DNA of 64,000 nt from Poecilobothrus nobilitatus (taxonomy: Eukaryota; Arthropoda; Insecta; Diptera; Dolichopodidae): NCBI GenBank assembly GCA_947095535.1, contig OX352773.1, positions 209,890,093 through 209,954,092 of the forward strand. The letters run 5' to 3'. Under the pieces are notes generated by a model. That model did not search any database. It was given only the letters and a program-made list of their open reading frames with translations, and was not told the DNA's origin. This document shows, piece after piece, positions 1 to 14,089 of this stretch; the stretch's first letter is position 1, and the number at the start of each line of letters is the position of its first letter. Made by a program: the position numbers and the translations under genes.

Positions 1-3000
1 ATTGGGTTTTAGGGATCCTCATATGTTAATCAGGGTATTAATCCAAGCAGTTTAATTTGTAAGTGGTTTTAATTGTAATTAAAAAAGTAGTACTTAATAA
101 AAAATGTTTTAAGCCCATAAAATATCTGTTATACCAGTATAATGAAAACGTGCCAATAATGTCAAATGTTAAAGGAAACTGACATTTTATTCATTGATAT
201 TTCAATCATTCTTTGAGTGACGTATACCTATTCTCTTTAGGTAATTGAATTTTAAAAAGTACTATTTTGTATTACGTCTCGTTCCGTGATACGCGCAAAT
301 CAGAAAAATGTCGAAAAATTTTATTTAAGATTTAATTTTAGTGACAAACAAAATTTCTTAAACAGTAAGAGAAGTTTTCACAATGTATTTATTAGACGAA
401 TGAAAATGTAAACTAGAGCACTTTAAATTATTTTACTAAGTGCTAATGCATACTAGATTACTGTTGTAACATAAACTTTGACAACTTATGATTAGGAAAG
501 TAACAAGCTGCATGAATGACGCAAGTTGAAATTAAATTTAAGTACAATCAATTTTTGTTACTGAAAGCTACAAAAAACTTTTTTTTTACCGAAAATTTTT
601 CTGTAAAGTTTTGTCAAAAGTCTATGCGTTACCAGCAGTAATAGAAGTGTTGAATTGAATATTAATTCCTATCAGATAACAAAAACCTCCATTTTGCAAA
701 AATAATGATGTATTTTTTTTTTTTTTGATGAATTATTAACATTTTTTATGCCAAGGGAATTCTATAATAAATAATGTTCCCAGTTCTAATAAAAATAACA
801 GCAACTTTTAATCTAAATCTTCAGTAACTTTTAAATCTTTAAAGCCACGATCAAATAGCAACACATATAACATTTCATACATGTTTTATTAATTTTGTTT
901 TTTTAAAAAGAGCAGTTTAGATGCAAAAACATATTTAGTAGGAATAAAAGAACAGTAAAAAGGTGGAGATATGTCGTCTGCAAAAAAAAAACACTTTTTT
1001 TTTTAAAAAGCTAATCCATCTTGTTTAAAAAATCTGAAAAATTTTCTTCAAAAAACAAAAAAATAAAACTCGACATAATTGATTTATTTTCATTTCTTTT
1101 ATTTTTTCAATGTGAAAGCAGAAAGGTGGTAACTTCATTTGACACAAAAACGACCAGATATATTCTAAGTGTTGTATTGGAAACGTGCAATTATAATACG
1201 AGTTTTGTTGGTATACACAACATTAATAAGATTAATGACATACGTGTTTAAAATTATATATAAAAAAAAACCAAAATAATAAGTAACATACCGCCTTTTG
1301 TTGGGGAAATTATAAGCAAAATTAACTTATCACCTTATAAAATGTCTCGTTAAATTTAAGTATTGGCTATTATGTCATTAAATTACTTAGGATCATAAAA
1401 TTAATTCATTTACTGATGCTTGAAAAATATCCTTAATTTTTAAAGTAGAAAAAAATGATGAGATATTTATTTTGACATTTTGAATCAATGTTTAGAAATT
1501 ATTTTTTATCGAAAGATTTTTATATTAAGTTCTTATTATTATTGTTTCTTATTACTTTTGGGCTTGGTTTTCAATAAGTTTTTAATTTTTTGCTTCGATT
1601 TGTTGTATTATATAAGCAGCAAAGATATTATATTCCCCCTATATTACTTTTAACAAAACTTCTTATTTTAAAATTACCTTATAGACAAGTGAAAATTGTA
1701 TTGAAAAAAAGACGTATTGAAGTTTGAACGAAAAAATAACGCAAGAAAAAGATAAAATATTTCAAATAAAGTCAAGTGATCATAAAACTCTAATACTTCA
1801 TTATTAAATGACATATTGTCAATTATATTATCAATCATTGTCAATTTTTTTAAATTGTATATCATGAACTAAAATTGTTGTAAACTGAAGGACAATATAT
1901 AATTGATAAAATGTTATTTAGTGTACAGAGGCTTTACAAAATCTAAGTTTCTTTAAGTTTGAATTCTCCTATTTAATATGAATCAGATGAGTTAAATTAA
2001 ATTTATTATAAAAAAAACAATCTGTCAGAACAAAAGTACACTTAAAGTACAAAAATGACATATAAAATAGGTATTAGAAATTGTATTATTTTTTAAAACA
2101 TAACAACCAAAATATTGATAAATTAAGTTAAGGATTATTTAATCTAGAATTTATAATAACTTTAAAATTTAAATAAAATAATGTGAAAATTAAAACATTT
2201 TAAAAATACAACAATACAAGATCATAATCTTAAATAAAATATTATTCAATAAAAATGAATTAAAATTTGTTTTAAATTTGTCAACAATTTGAGAAAAAGA
2301 TGAAATCGATTAAAAAAATGTTAAATTTATTATTACATTTTTTTTTTTTCTTTTTTTTTTGTAATTCCAATAAACGAACAATAAAGTAACAAAGATATCA
2401 TTTAAATATTTTTAAATTTAAGATTAATTTGAATTTCAAAATTTATTGGAAATAAATATTTTAATGTGGATTATAAATTTTTTTTTGTTGTAGGTGTACA
2501 TTTAAAGGTAAAAATGAAGTGTCATTTTAAAACATAAATGATAGAGAAGATAAAATATGGCAATAAATCGAGATAATAATAATGTAACCGATCTGGACAA
2601 TCATTATGGCATTATGAGTTCCATTTGGACAAAAAGTTTTTGCATTATAATGTCTAATCTCATGTATGAAAAACTGACATTTAAAATAAAATTTTAATTT
2701 TTTTACATAGAATATTTTTTTTTTAATAAAAAGTTACTACGTATTATGACATTGAAAAACTTAAAATGATTTTTAACTGTACTTTTTTGAAATATAATCC
2801 TTATATCTTTTTTAAATATAAGACAGTTATCAGGTTTCCATATAACGGTCATATTATTTATCTTTTTTCTTTTTTTCGCTCTTATATGTAGTCATTTATG
2901 GATTCATATTTGAAAGCGTCTGCTATTGGAATCATCAGTTTGTATTACTCGAATGTACGTTATTATTTAATTTCAATAAGTACTATCTATTATCAGAGGT

Positions 3001-5865
3001 ATTATGCTGTCTTATTTAATATATATGAAAAATACTTTTTAATTAATACATAATGAAGGCCTAAGTAAAAATTTTTATGTTATAACATAAAAAATAACAA
3101 AATAACATTACTAATTGTTCAGTATCTAACTAAAGACTAAAATGTTTAGTGATATGTATGTTATATTGTTATCCAAGAGCTTAAAATAGATGAGCTTTAA
3201 CCATAAATTAAAATATTTATTTCTTTAGTTGTGGCGCGATTAGTATCTAAGAAACAAAAAATCGTCAAAAAAAGATGTAAAAATAAAAATTTAACAGTTG
3301 ATTACTGTTTGATTACTGTTAAAATTTAAGTTTCAATTTTTACTTTTCACTGCGCTTTATAATTTATTTAAGATTCTTTTATTGGAATAAAACAGGCAAT
3401 AAAATTTCCATTAAATATTTTGTTTTAATATTTTGTTTGTCTTTTTCTTTTGGGTGAGTAAAGCAATAAATTGACATTAAAGTGACAATTTAATGAAGTT
3501 TTATTACGTCAATTTTTTTTTTTAACAAAACAAAAAAAAAAATCAACAAATATTCGAAAATTTATTTTAATACATAACCTATACCTATACTGATAAAATA
3601 AACTATGCAAATTTTATATTTATTACCTATACATATACACATTTTTATATATGTGTATATATATTTATATATATATAGATAATATATTATAAATATGTAG
3701 AAACACAGTAATATTATATTGTATTAAAACTTATTTTAAGTTTTATGTCAAATTTAAAATTATTGTTTAGTATTAAAAATGTATGCAATTAAAGGTAAGT
3801 ACATATACAGAATAAAAATGAAAATCTCATCAGATTTCAAATAAAGTAATTTTAGATTTATCAAGGGGGAAAAAAGAAAATTATATAACAAAAAATTTAA
3901 AATACAAATAAGAGTTTTACATTTTAATTTAAAAAAAAAATTTTTTTTAACTTTTATTTCACTTAAAAAACTGAAACTCATGAATCCTAATGTTAAAGTC
4001 CGCTTATTTGTTTAACTGTTTATTTATTTGAGTGTTAGAATATACGTGAGTGAAGTGGAGTGAGTGGAAGCAAAGAAAAACATCTTTTAATTCAGTAATG
4101 TCTCTTTCAGATGTTATTATCGTCATAACTAACAGATTTATTACGGACTAGGATAATAAGAACATCAGGAGTTTAATCTTCTAATGAAAGGAATTATAAA
4201 TCATTATTAGAAATAAAAACTTAAAGACTCTTAAAATAGATTCTTAAAAGATGTGTAGTTGGATATGATATAAACTTTTTTACATTGCCAACTGCAAATT
4301 TACCGGTACGCCAATGAAGCTAAAATTTTAACCCTCAAACCGCACAGAACTGATTTAAATCAATTGAAAAACTGGAAGATGGAATTATTTTTACTTAACA
4401 TTTGAAGTTGTGCAAAATTTTTAATAACTTCAATGAAAAAAATGAAAACAGATGCAGAATACCTTAAGCGTGCAGTACAAATTTTAAATAAAAAAGAAAA
4501 GAAATGAGTATAACTTTAGCTCCTCTGATTTTCAAAAAACAGTGAAAATTTAGTTTACGAGTACTTATGTAAATCATTTCGAACCCTTATATAATTTTTG
4601 TTTATATTTTCGTAGTTTAAAAAACTTTTGAAAAAGATACTGTTATTACTTTAACGATATAATAATAATATTATATATTCAACTTTAATGTAAAGTTTTG
4701 ATTTTGAATTTTATTATTTGAATTAAAATATAAGCATGGTTTATTTTTTGTGATAACAGCAAATTTAATTCGGCTTTTTCTTTTTATTACTATGATTAGA
4801 GATTGATTAAGAACATAAAAATAAATGTAAAATAAATGTAAATAACAAGACTATCAAGATATTTCGAATAAAAGGTGATATTTTATATACGGTTTATAAA
4901 TATGTATGAATGTATACGTATACGTACGTTTAGACTTAGATACAGCATTTAAATATTTTTAAATAAATTTTTGAATAAAATAAATCATTTTGTAATTTTA
5001 AAGATAAGTTTTTATTGTGTTAAATTTTTTACAGTAAAATTGAAAGAATTTATGATATTTAAAATTTTATTTAACGATTTTGACATCTTTTGAATTGACA
5101 TTTTATTGAAATACGTGCAGGAAATGTGTAAATTATTTTGTTTGTTATCAGTTTAAAGTAATTTTCTGCTATTGGAAAATAGAAAATTATTTCATTTTTT
5201 TTAAATTAAAATTAATTAAAATAAAATTGCGCTATTTTATCAAATAGAGATAAACTAAAAATGTAAGATACATATTTTTGTAACCTACTATTAAGAAACA
5301 AAGAATTTTTTTATGTTTTATTTTCTATTTTAAATGTAAAGTTTCATGTATAAATCTCTATATGTTGCATAGTGCATTCAAAAAGGTCCTTATTATTCAT
5401 ATTAGACTCAGTTTGAGTTCTTAAGTTATTATTATTTTTACTAAACTGGTGATTACCATGGTTTTAAATTTTTTAAAAGTATATGAAACACAAGTACCAT
5501 CCATACATTATAATAAGTATAAAAAATTATTACGATATAAACTTTAACTATTATAATAGATGTAAATTATAGTTTAGTGGGAACCCTTGTGATTGGAAGT
5601 GACGTCAACTTAATCACTCACCCTTAGATTAGATAGTTTAAGATAGGAGACAGTTATTGTATAAATTGTATATGTCAAAAAGATGGAAATAATTTCTTTT
5701 CAAATTTTAAAAGTAATTAATAGTTTTCTGAAATTTAATTGAAGTTTTTTTCACTTTCACAAATATGATTTGTTTAAAAAAAACCGTCTAATAGGTATTA
5801 CGTCTTATATAAGGTTCTCGTATCTTTTTTTTGTAATCGATCTAATAAAATTTTTTTTTGATTTT

Positions 5866-5885
5866 ATTTGCATTTGCATTTGCAT
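5866..5885 (+). repeat. Hexamer repeat creating three overlapping octamer motifs
   Basis: The six-base unit ATTTGC is repeated here, so the octamer ATTTGCAT appears three times in overlapping register (5866-5873, 5872-5879, 5878-5885). ATTTGCAT is the classical POU-domain (Oct) binding site. Slippage of a hexamer explains the array just as well as regulatory selection, and no nearby gene supports a regulatory role. Confidence 0.5.
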
Positions 5886-6294
5886 TATTGCTTTGTCTTT
5901 GAACCAGAATTACTTTACTTATTCTTGTATCTAATTTCTACGCAAAAGATTTATTTTAAAAATACTGACCTACAAATCTGCCCAAGTGAAACAATGGCAA
6001 ATTTTTGTTTAGAAGGCTCTAAGTTTTGTTTATTCGACACAACGTTTCAATGCCCGATATGATAAGATTTACTAAGTATATACTTAAACGTTATTGATTT
6101 GTTTTTCCATGTTATATAGAAAGAATATACAATCAATAAGCAATAGCTCATCTAACAGGATGTTATCTTACAATAAATTGAATTAGAAAACTTCAATAGT
6201 CATTTTACAATTACACAAAATTTTATAAATCACAATAAAATACTTCAAATTCATGGCCAATCAATTTAGGTGGATTTAATTTTTCAAATTTTCA

Positions 6295-6342
6295 GGAAAC
6301 TGATATATATATTATAATGGAAACTGATATATAAATTATAAG
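6295..6342 (+). repeat. 24-bp tandem duplication
   Basis: Two adjacent 24-bp units both begin GGAAACTGATATATA and differ at only two positions near their 3' ends. This is a local slippage or duplication product in otherwise anonymous DNA. Confidence 0.8.
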
Positions 6343-6596
6343 TTAATTAGTTGATAACTGTTTTGTTCATGTATAAAATTATGAATGTGATTAAACTTTA
6401 GGTTTAACAAAGATTTTCCTTTTCCTAAATTCTAGACTTATATAAACTTATATTTATTATTTTTTTAAAATCATATATCAATGAAAATTTAATGGGTCAC
6501 TCTCGATATCTTAAAAACAAAAATCTTTTTAGTATAAAAATGTTAAATGTTAATAACAGAAATTTGGGAAAAAAACTTTTCAGTATAAAATTTTGA

Positions 6597-7545
6597 AAAA
6601 AAAATCAGCTGTCCCCACCACAGGACCGACCGCCACTACACAAAAAGTACAATGCGAAAATTTATAGATTTTTTACATAATAATTTATATCAAAGCAAAA
6701 TAACTTCTAATAATTTAATAACATTTTGTTTTATTCAATAAAAATAATTATATGCAATGAAATCGTAAAAATATATGTAAGTACATTCATTCATACATCC
6801 ATTTATTATTATTATTATTGTAATGTAGATACATGATTTTTTTTTCATTCAAAAAATAATATTAGAAATAAAAAATAAAAAAAACTGTAAGCAAATACAA
6901 AACAAACAAGATTAATATTAAATCTGCTAACAAAAATTTTACCGTTTTAATTTTATGTCATCAACAAATGAATAATATGCATAGATATAAGTACATACAT
7001 ATGTATGTATATAAATTTTTAGAGATATAAAAAAAAAAACAAAAAAAAATTGTTCATATAAATTCATATGGAGTGTTATGTATGAAATTTGGACTTTATT
7101 AATTTGGAAAAAATTAAATAAAAGTTAAAGTTAGTCGGATCACAAAATGTTCTATGGCAAAGTTGTTCATCTTTACTTGTGTAACAACTTTTTCTTAATA
7201 ATTTTTCTCATAAAATTTTTCTGTTACGAAATATTCGTAAAAAACTTAAAAAGTCCACTAGTAAACTACCACTTGTCGTTGTCCGATTTGCTCCAAAAGC
7301 TTATCAATCTAAGATATTTACGTCAAAACCTTAAATATGAAATTTCAAAAAATTCCGCTCAGTCGTTTAAGCTGTACACGTGCCCACAGTCATACCCACA
7401 CACGCACCCACACACACACAGACGGACATCATGCTAAAAAATTTTTTACAGCCTTCTCCACACCGGAGTAGTGCATTTTTGCCAAAATCTGGGGTACAAA
7501 TTTTTGGTATGAAAACAATACCTACCTTATACATTAATGAATGCG
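6597..7545 (+). mobile_element. Repeat family B, copy 1 (non-autonomous transposon, class unknown)
   Basis: The ends match the element at 25626-26080 on the opposite strand. Shared blocks include the left edge (an A-run, then ATCAGCTGTCCCCACCAC), CATAATAATTTATATC near 6680, AAAAGCTTATCAATCT near 7295, AAATTCCGCTCAGTCGTTTA near 7350, a CACACA-rich tract at 7385-7425, ACCGGAGT near 7461 and GTACAAATTTTTGG near 7492. This copy carries about 550 bp (roughly 6720-7290) missing from copy 2; that block holds a 9-bp inverted repeat (7159-7167 with 7183-7191). The 96-codon frame at 7147-7437 spans this block and the CA-rich tract and has no protein signature. I see no terminal inverted repeats, so the transposon class is unknown. 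Confidence 0.75.
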
Positions 7546-9029
7546 GTCGGTAAAAATATTCATGAGTTAAATTTCTTTGTTTATAAAATTGATTTTGTAA
7601 ACAACTCTAAAATCGCTTCTATAATTATGTTTTATAAATTTACTTACATATTTCATAACTTTTAATCTTATTTAAAACCTTGTCGTATCTTTAAATTTTA
7701 CTTTACCATTTTTCTAATTTAGATATAAAACGCATTACATCAAAAATCTTGAAAGAACTATTTGATTTCAAGAAAAAATTTTATCTGGATTTTTAAATTA
7801 AAATTTTTTTTTTTTTTCAAGATTCTGTTCAAAAATATTCTGGTACAAAAAGTTTTTAAAAATTAAAAAGTAGAAGATTTTATTAATTTAAGATTATTTT
7901 TTCAACATAACGGCGTGATCTGAAAATTTAACCTGTGATTAACTCTTTACCAAAACTTAAGTTATTTAATTTTGTTACGTAACAATAAATATGAAAGCAA
8001 AAATGTTTGTCATTTTGTAATCGATAGATCAAATAATTACAAATTTAAAATAACATTAAAAAAATTTAATTACATTTTTTATTATCAAAATTTTTACCCT
8101 GGTTTTGTTCCCTATATAAAATTGAACTATTCCAATTTTAGAATGACCAATAAATGAACCGATTAGCAACAATTAAAATAACAGTGAAAATAAAATAAAT
8201 AATCAGGGACACCCTACTGATTTATAAATAATTTAAATAAAAACTGACATTATACTGATTCATAGACAAAACAATATTGGAGCGAGTAATGAAGTAATAA
8301 ACACTTTTCATATACAACATATGTAATTTATCAATATTTATAAAATGCTCACTTTTGTTTTTTTGATTTTTATTAGATTAAAGATCATGGCATCATGGTG
8401 AGATTTTCAATTATATTCAACATTTGTTACAATTTTAACAATAAATTTTAGCAAGTCTTACAAATTGGCGAACCGTGTGGATTTGATCTATTTAAATTAA
8501 AATTTTATATTTCATTTTTATTTTTATAATTTTACAATTTAAATTATTCACTCTCTTTTAAATTTAATACGTAATTGTATTAGGTACCAATTTTCCAGAA
8601 AATTTTCTTTTTTTTTGTTTTTGGAAACCAAGTAAATTTGAATGATATTATGGAAAGATTTTGGATGTCATGGAAAAATTGTGTCATAATTCATACTTTT
8701 TTAAATGACCAAAAAAATATTCAGAATTTCTCATAAAATCAAATTTTAAACTTTTGTTCTTTATTTTATGCTTAAATTTTCTATGATTAAAATGAATCAT
8801 TATAATGCTGATTAACAGAGGCGGATTCAATATATTTTTATATTAACTCTAATTAGGTACAAAATCTGTTTTAAATTATTCTAACATAATATTTACATTT
8901 CCGAATAAATAGTGATCATAGGAATTCTAAAATACATATAGTAAAATTTATGGTAATATGGTACTTGTATAAAGTGTATTAAAATATTGGCAACTGGCAT
9001 AATAGGTATAGAATGTCGCACCTCTCTTA
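7546..9029. other. Anonymous AT-rich noncoding DNA
   Basis: No gene is visible. It contains A/T runs and one perfect 14-bp palindrome (separate entry). The segment near 8850-8880, around TAATTAGGTACAAAAT, weakly resembles about 57990-58020, which suggests a very old shared repeat. Confidence 0.6.
7972..7985. promoter_or_regulatory. 14-bp perfect palindrome with PAR-bZIP-like core
   Basis: TTGTTACGTAACAA is its own reverse complement, and its core GTTACGTAAC fits the RTTAYGTAAY site bound by PAR-bZIP factors (in flies, vrille and Pdp1). One site in 64 kb of AT-rich DNA can occur by chance, and no promoter is evident nearby, so a function is not established. Confidence 0.25.
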
Positions 9030-9232
9030 AAATAACTTTCACGAGGAACGGTAGAAAACATCGAAAATCACTCAAAGAAACTGCCCAAAATACCTTTGGG
9101 TAGTGTTAAACTTTAATCAACCAAAACCACTCCTTTTAAGATCGAAATTTAGGATGGATTTACTACATAGTAACTGTACATTGTTAATACAATGTACAGT
9201 TTGGTTTTGGAGTTAAGAATGTGGGAATGATG
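9030..9232 (-). mobile_element. R1-like non-LTR retrotransposon 3' fragment (family C/D, copy 1)
   Basis: Read on the minus strand, this aligns with 42160-42342. Shared blocks are CCAAAACCAAACTGTACATT, ATCCATCCTAAA, TTTTGGTTGATTAAAGTTTA, AACACTACCC, and a tail ending near CCTCGTGAAA. The poly(A) seen in other copies is eroded. A GTTGA/TTAAC stem with a 7-nt loop (9105-9121) sits directly before CACTACC. This copy also has its own perfect 11-bp hairpin, ACTGTACATTG with CAATGTACAGT (9173-9200). The 3' UTR style resembles R1-clade elements by recollection. No reverse transcriptase coding remains, so this is a truncated dead copy. Confidence 0.6.
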
Positions 9233-12200
9233 TTTGGGAAATTCGATTTGGGATGATTAGAATTATGAAGTCTTCATCCATGGAAAATTTAGAAAATTAT
9301 TTTTGTTTTAAGATGCTAATGTTCTTCATAAATTTTGTGGTGGGCATTTTATTTTACATTGGAAAATACTGTGTGTAGGCATTAAATGTTTTATTTCATT
9401 AGAATAGTGCTGTTGCAGAGCTTCACAGTAAATATGTGAATTATATATCCATTATCGGCTTAACGTACGAAGTAAGCTTTACAGCATTTAACAGCCTATT
9501 TAGCTACACTAAAAATAAGATTTGACCAACCCAATATTGTTAAATTTGCCCAGTATAGCAGTCGCTACTGATTTACAGTGGAAAATTAGAATCTAGAATA
9601 TTTTCTAGATACCTAACAATAAAAATAAAGAAATAAATTATAAAAAATGATGGTTCCACATTGGTCTATAGTTTAATTTAATACTCTGTAGAAGGACAGA
9701 TATAACCTAAAAAATAAATGAAAATAATTTTTTTCTGTGTATTGAAAACAAGCAGTTCCTATAAATTTGATTTTATTATAGGTCTTTTGTTTTACTATTA
9801 CTCGTGATATTTTAATAAATATATTTTATTTTCATAGTTTACGGTCACTGAACTCCTTTAAAGTAGTATTATTTTTATTTTTTACAACTCCCTTGAGACT
9901 AACCGATTCTATATAATTTAGCACTAAAATCATTTTTTAAAATTATATTATATATAAGTTTGTTTAAACTTTAAATACATCTTTCTTATATTTGATTAAA
10001 AATGAAATTTCCTACTTACCTTTATCCAAACGATTATATCAAAAGCGTAAGTTACCAGCATAATTTTATATCAGCAACTGATTGCTTAAATTAGTTTTTA
10101 AAATACATATTTAATCATAATCTTACATAGTTTTTTATTAAAATTAAAGCAAAACAAAGAAAAACATTGTTTTATAATATCTGTGGTGATTAAATATACG
10201 CTTGTAATAAATCTTAAAATCTATTACAAAACTCTGGAATACATTTTATTTGTAGATCTACCAGGGAATGCGTTCGTTCTTCTAAATCGATACAGTCAAA
10301 ATTTTGAAAAAAAAATTCTTAATTGAATTTTGATAAAATTTTTTAAGAAAATGCTTTAGCTGAGGGCATAGTTATTCTATAAAAATATTAAAAGATTGTG
10401 CACCGAATAAAATTCGAAGAAAAGCTTTACTGTTAAACACACAAAAGGAATAGTTCTTTTTGTAACTAATTTGAAAGCCAAACATATTCTTTCTGGCTAG
10501 ATTATAATACTGGAAAGAGATTTTAGAAGGAAATGAAAAATAAAACGAAGAAACTCCTTGAAGAGATGTGATTACGATCGATCGAATAAAACTGAATTGA
10601 AATATACATATATGAATCTACAGCACATAGAAGATATTTAATATAAGAAAGGAATATAAAGTATAGCAGAAATGAAAAAGATTAAGATGACAACAATCAT
10701 GCAATTTTAAACAACATGCATGAAGCAAGACAATAATTCAAGACCTACTTTAAAAGCTAGACATATTTATCTGCTAAGATAATATTAGGTTAGCCTTGAG
10801 GAATGAATTTATGATAAAACTGAAAAAATGTGAATTAGTAAAGTATGGATTTGCAGTAAATTAAATTTATATACATTTAATAAAATATAGCAAGGTGTGA
10901 TAAATGTATACATGATTAGCCGTTAGGATTAAAATTATTGCAATAAAATAAAAAAAGTTGCCTACTTTTATATTTAATGAATCATATGAAAGAATTATTC
11001 AAGGGAGTATCGAGTATGGGACAAAAACGAGTGTAACAGAAAAATTATCCAAAAAAATAAGTAATATTATTTTCAAGGATATCTTATTTTTTTTGGAGCA
11101 CAAGTATAGTTGCCCTACTTGTTATTTGTTTTTTTTATTGTACATCCCCAATTATTTTGTAATAATTCGTTTCCATTCATCTTTTTAAAACATTTATCTT
11201 TTATGTATTTCAAAATGTGTTCAATTATCATTTAATCAGATTAAATATAAATTTAAAAAAAAAAAAAGAAAACAAAAACTTTGTTAATTTTCTCTTTTAT
11301 ATCAAAGCGTTTTTTATATTAAAAACTTGAAGTTTAAATACAATGGTTAGAAGAAGAAACCAGCAAAAAATTAAAAGCAACAACAACAGCTACTAGTTTC
11401 CAAGTCACAACATGATGTCTAAAAAATTTCACATAGCGAAAATCGATTTTTTTTTTGTTTTATTTAACTCGATAATCTGACCAGTTTTATTGTTTTGATG
11501 TTTTTTTTTTTCCTAAATTTTTTAAATGTTTTTTTTTGTTGTTATTTTTATTTATTGTTGGTGCTGTCGTGCTTCAGAAATAACCTATCAATTTACATCA
11601 TATCTCATTGCGTGTACTTATTTTGTTTTATTTTTAAAGTTAAAAAGTTTATTAAAAAAAAATTTACTATAAAAACAAAAAAGAAAAATCGATTAAATTT
11701 CAATCGATTTTGATTGAAGTAATATTTACATCGATTGTGAAAGGTATAGCAGTAATCAGTAAACATTTTTCAATATTAGTTTAAGGTAGACTTCAAAAAA
11801 CTATTGATTAAAACAAGTATTAAAACAGATTGAAAGTGTAAAAAAATAATTGTCTAATCTAATTTGCTCTCAAGTTAATTTTAAAAAGAGGAGGTGGGGT
11901 TAAGTATGTTGATAAAGAATGCTAAAAATCCTGATTTGCTATAATGTACACAATGTATAATGTTTAAGAACAGGATTTACTCACGTATAACATGTATCGT
12001 GATAAATATATAATTATAAGATTATATGAAGATTAGACAGACTAAATTGAACTATTATTAAGACGACAATAATTAGAAATTAAATTTTTTTTTTATAGAA
12101 TTTTGATTGATTCATATTGATTGTACATTTTTAAAACTCTGATAAATTATTCTAAGAAAAATTATTTTTCATACGAAATGCATAACTATTTGAGAGAAGC

Positions 12201-14089
12201 TATACTAATACCATATTTTAAACATTTTTTCTACTATTTTCCTATAATAGAAATATTACATACTAAATAGACTTAGTTAACCTAATAAAAGTTCACATTA
12301 TTTTCAGCAGAGACCTCTTATGCTGAATTTACCGCTTCTGATATTTTAAACGCACTCATTCGGGCGCATGTTTTTTATATGATAATTTGAATGCTATCTT
12401 TTTTCAAATTTTCTCCGGAAGTTTTTTTTTAAGTTCATTTAACTTTTATTTTTTCTGCGGAACTCTTTTTCCAATTGTAATATTGTGAAATAATGTTCCA
12501 TATTCAAAAAAAAAAATTGAGTTAAAAAGACGCATTTATCCGTCTACATTTTTTTTCTTCTGCAGAGATGAATCGTCTTTTTTTCTTTAAATAGTTCAGA
12601 ACAAATTTGCTGACGCGGTGAATGAAGAATAAAATTTTTGCAGAAGAGAAATCTTTAAAGATAAGTATTAAGATTTTTAAATTAATATTGATTTTAATTT
12701 TAGTTCTAATTAACATACGCGAACGTCCATTAAAATCATTGTGAAATACGCTTTTTGTTTTAAGGTTAAAATTATTTATAGTGTTTAGAATTTCTGCTCC
12801 TACAACTAAAATTAATCTTGTACAAGCTGTGAAAAGAAAAAGATTTTTAATTTTAGTTATATTTAATTGTTTATATTTTATATGTAGATGTATCGGTTAC
12901 ATGAACTTGTAGATTATAAAATTAAATACTCAAAGAACTTAAATTAACAAATGATCCGCTTTTTTTTTGCATAGGTAAAAGTATTCTTGATTCTCTGATT
13001 CTGATTCCAAACCATTGTATGTAAATATTTATCTTATTTTAAATAATTAGACGAAGAACAACTTGTAAAAACATTAATATTTATTTTAGACAATTCGAAT
13101 TACCTCAATTAATATGCCATTAACGAAAATTCTTCATCAAAAATGGATCATCCTTTTTTTGTGATCGCGTCATCATAATCAACGTGTTGAACTGGAAAAG
13201 TGTTGATTTCTTTGATCTCATAATAGCATACATATTATGTATTCTTTTGGTTATCGAATTTTTTTTTTAATAACTTGTCTGTTTTAGTATCTTGTTATTT
13301 TTTTGTTTATCTTTTGTTTTTGTTTTTTTTAATTTAGTTTAAAGTGTGTTAAAAAATAAATTAACATCTTTAACTTTTTTATTATCAAAAAAAAATTTTT
13401 AAAAAATGTCATGTTTTTAACTAAATTTTCTGAGAAATAAAAATAACTGGTTTTTTAGTCGCAAAATTACATAAATATTTAGAGATTTTTTTTAAAAATT
13501 TGAAAATAAAAAAAAAAAAGGCAAAGAAAAAATATATACTTTTAAAATATAGTCAAACCTTTTTTCTTTAAAAAATTGCTTACTGTTTTTTTATAATAAC
13601 AAAAAAAACTCAGTACAAAACTGTGGACAATTTATGATTATTTGGAATTTAAAAAAAAAAAATAAATAAATTTACTGTAATTTACAAAAAATAATTCTTT
13701 TTAAGCACGTTTTACTTTCAATTCAATGCAATTCAAACAAAACAATATAATAAGGTAGAGAACTAGTTCTATTAAATGAATCATTATAGATATTATAGAC
13801 GGGGTCATGGTAAAATTAATTTAGGAACAAAAAAAAAAACGAAAAAAATTATAAATTCAAATTATATTAAATAATTTCATAAATCACATATCTATTAAAG
13901 GAATTTTTGATGTTTAAAAGAATACGACATATTTATAATAATTAATAGAAATAAATTTTATAAATAAACAAGTAATGGAAAAGCCAAGGGTTTTCAAAAC
14001 AGCATATTCCCAAAATTAAAAAATATTCAATAATAAGCGTACAGTAAAGAGTAGATACCTATATTGAAAAATAAATTTTGATAATAAAT
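9233..14089. other. Anonymous AT-rich noncoding DNA
   Basis: No gene or clear transposon is visible. A weak direct similarity exists between about 10475-10550 and 10750-10825 (GCYARACATATT blocks), too degraded to classify. The frames at 10958-11188 and 11495-11713 are rich in F, L, I and K and read like translated homopolymers. Long A/T runs occur near 11260, 13505 and 13660. Confidence 0.6.

Larger units (their letters stand above)
1..6596. other. Anonymous AT-rich noncoding DNA
   Basis: I see no gene, RNA gene or recognisable transposon here. The sequence is dominated by A and T runs, an AT dinucleotide-rich patch at about 3640-3700, and small local duplications. Open frames are at most about 76 codons, have low-complexity composition, and show no recognisable motif. 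A short (GTGAGTGAA)-like patch at about 4045-4070 and acceptor-like T-runs ending in AG (for example near 2490) occur without any plausible exon attached. Confidence 0.7.

Noticed and set aside
7147..7437. A 96-codon frame ending in a histidine/proline/threonine-rich tail
   Set aside because: The tail is the translated CACACA tract of family B and the frame spans a block absent from the other copy.
10475..10825. Direct repeat of about 75 bp
   Set aside because: Similarity is weak and interrupted; in AT-rich DNA it may be chance.
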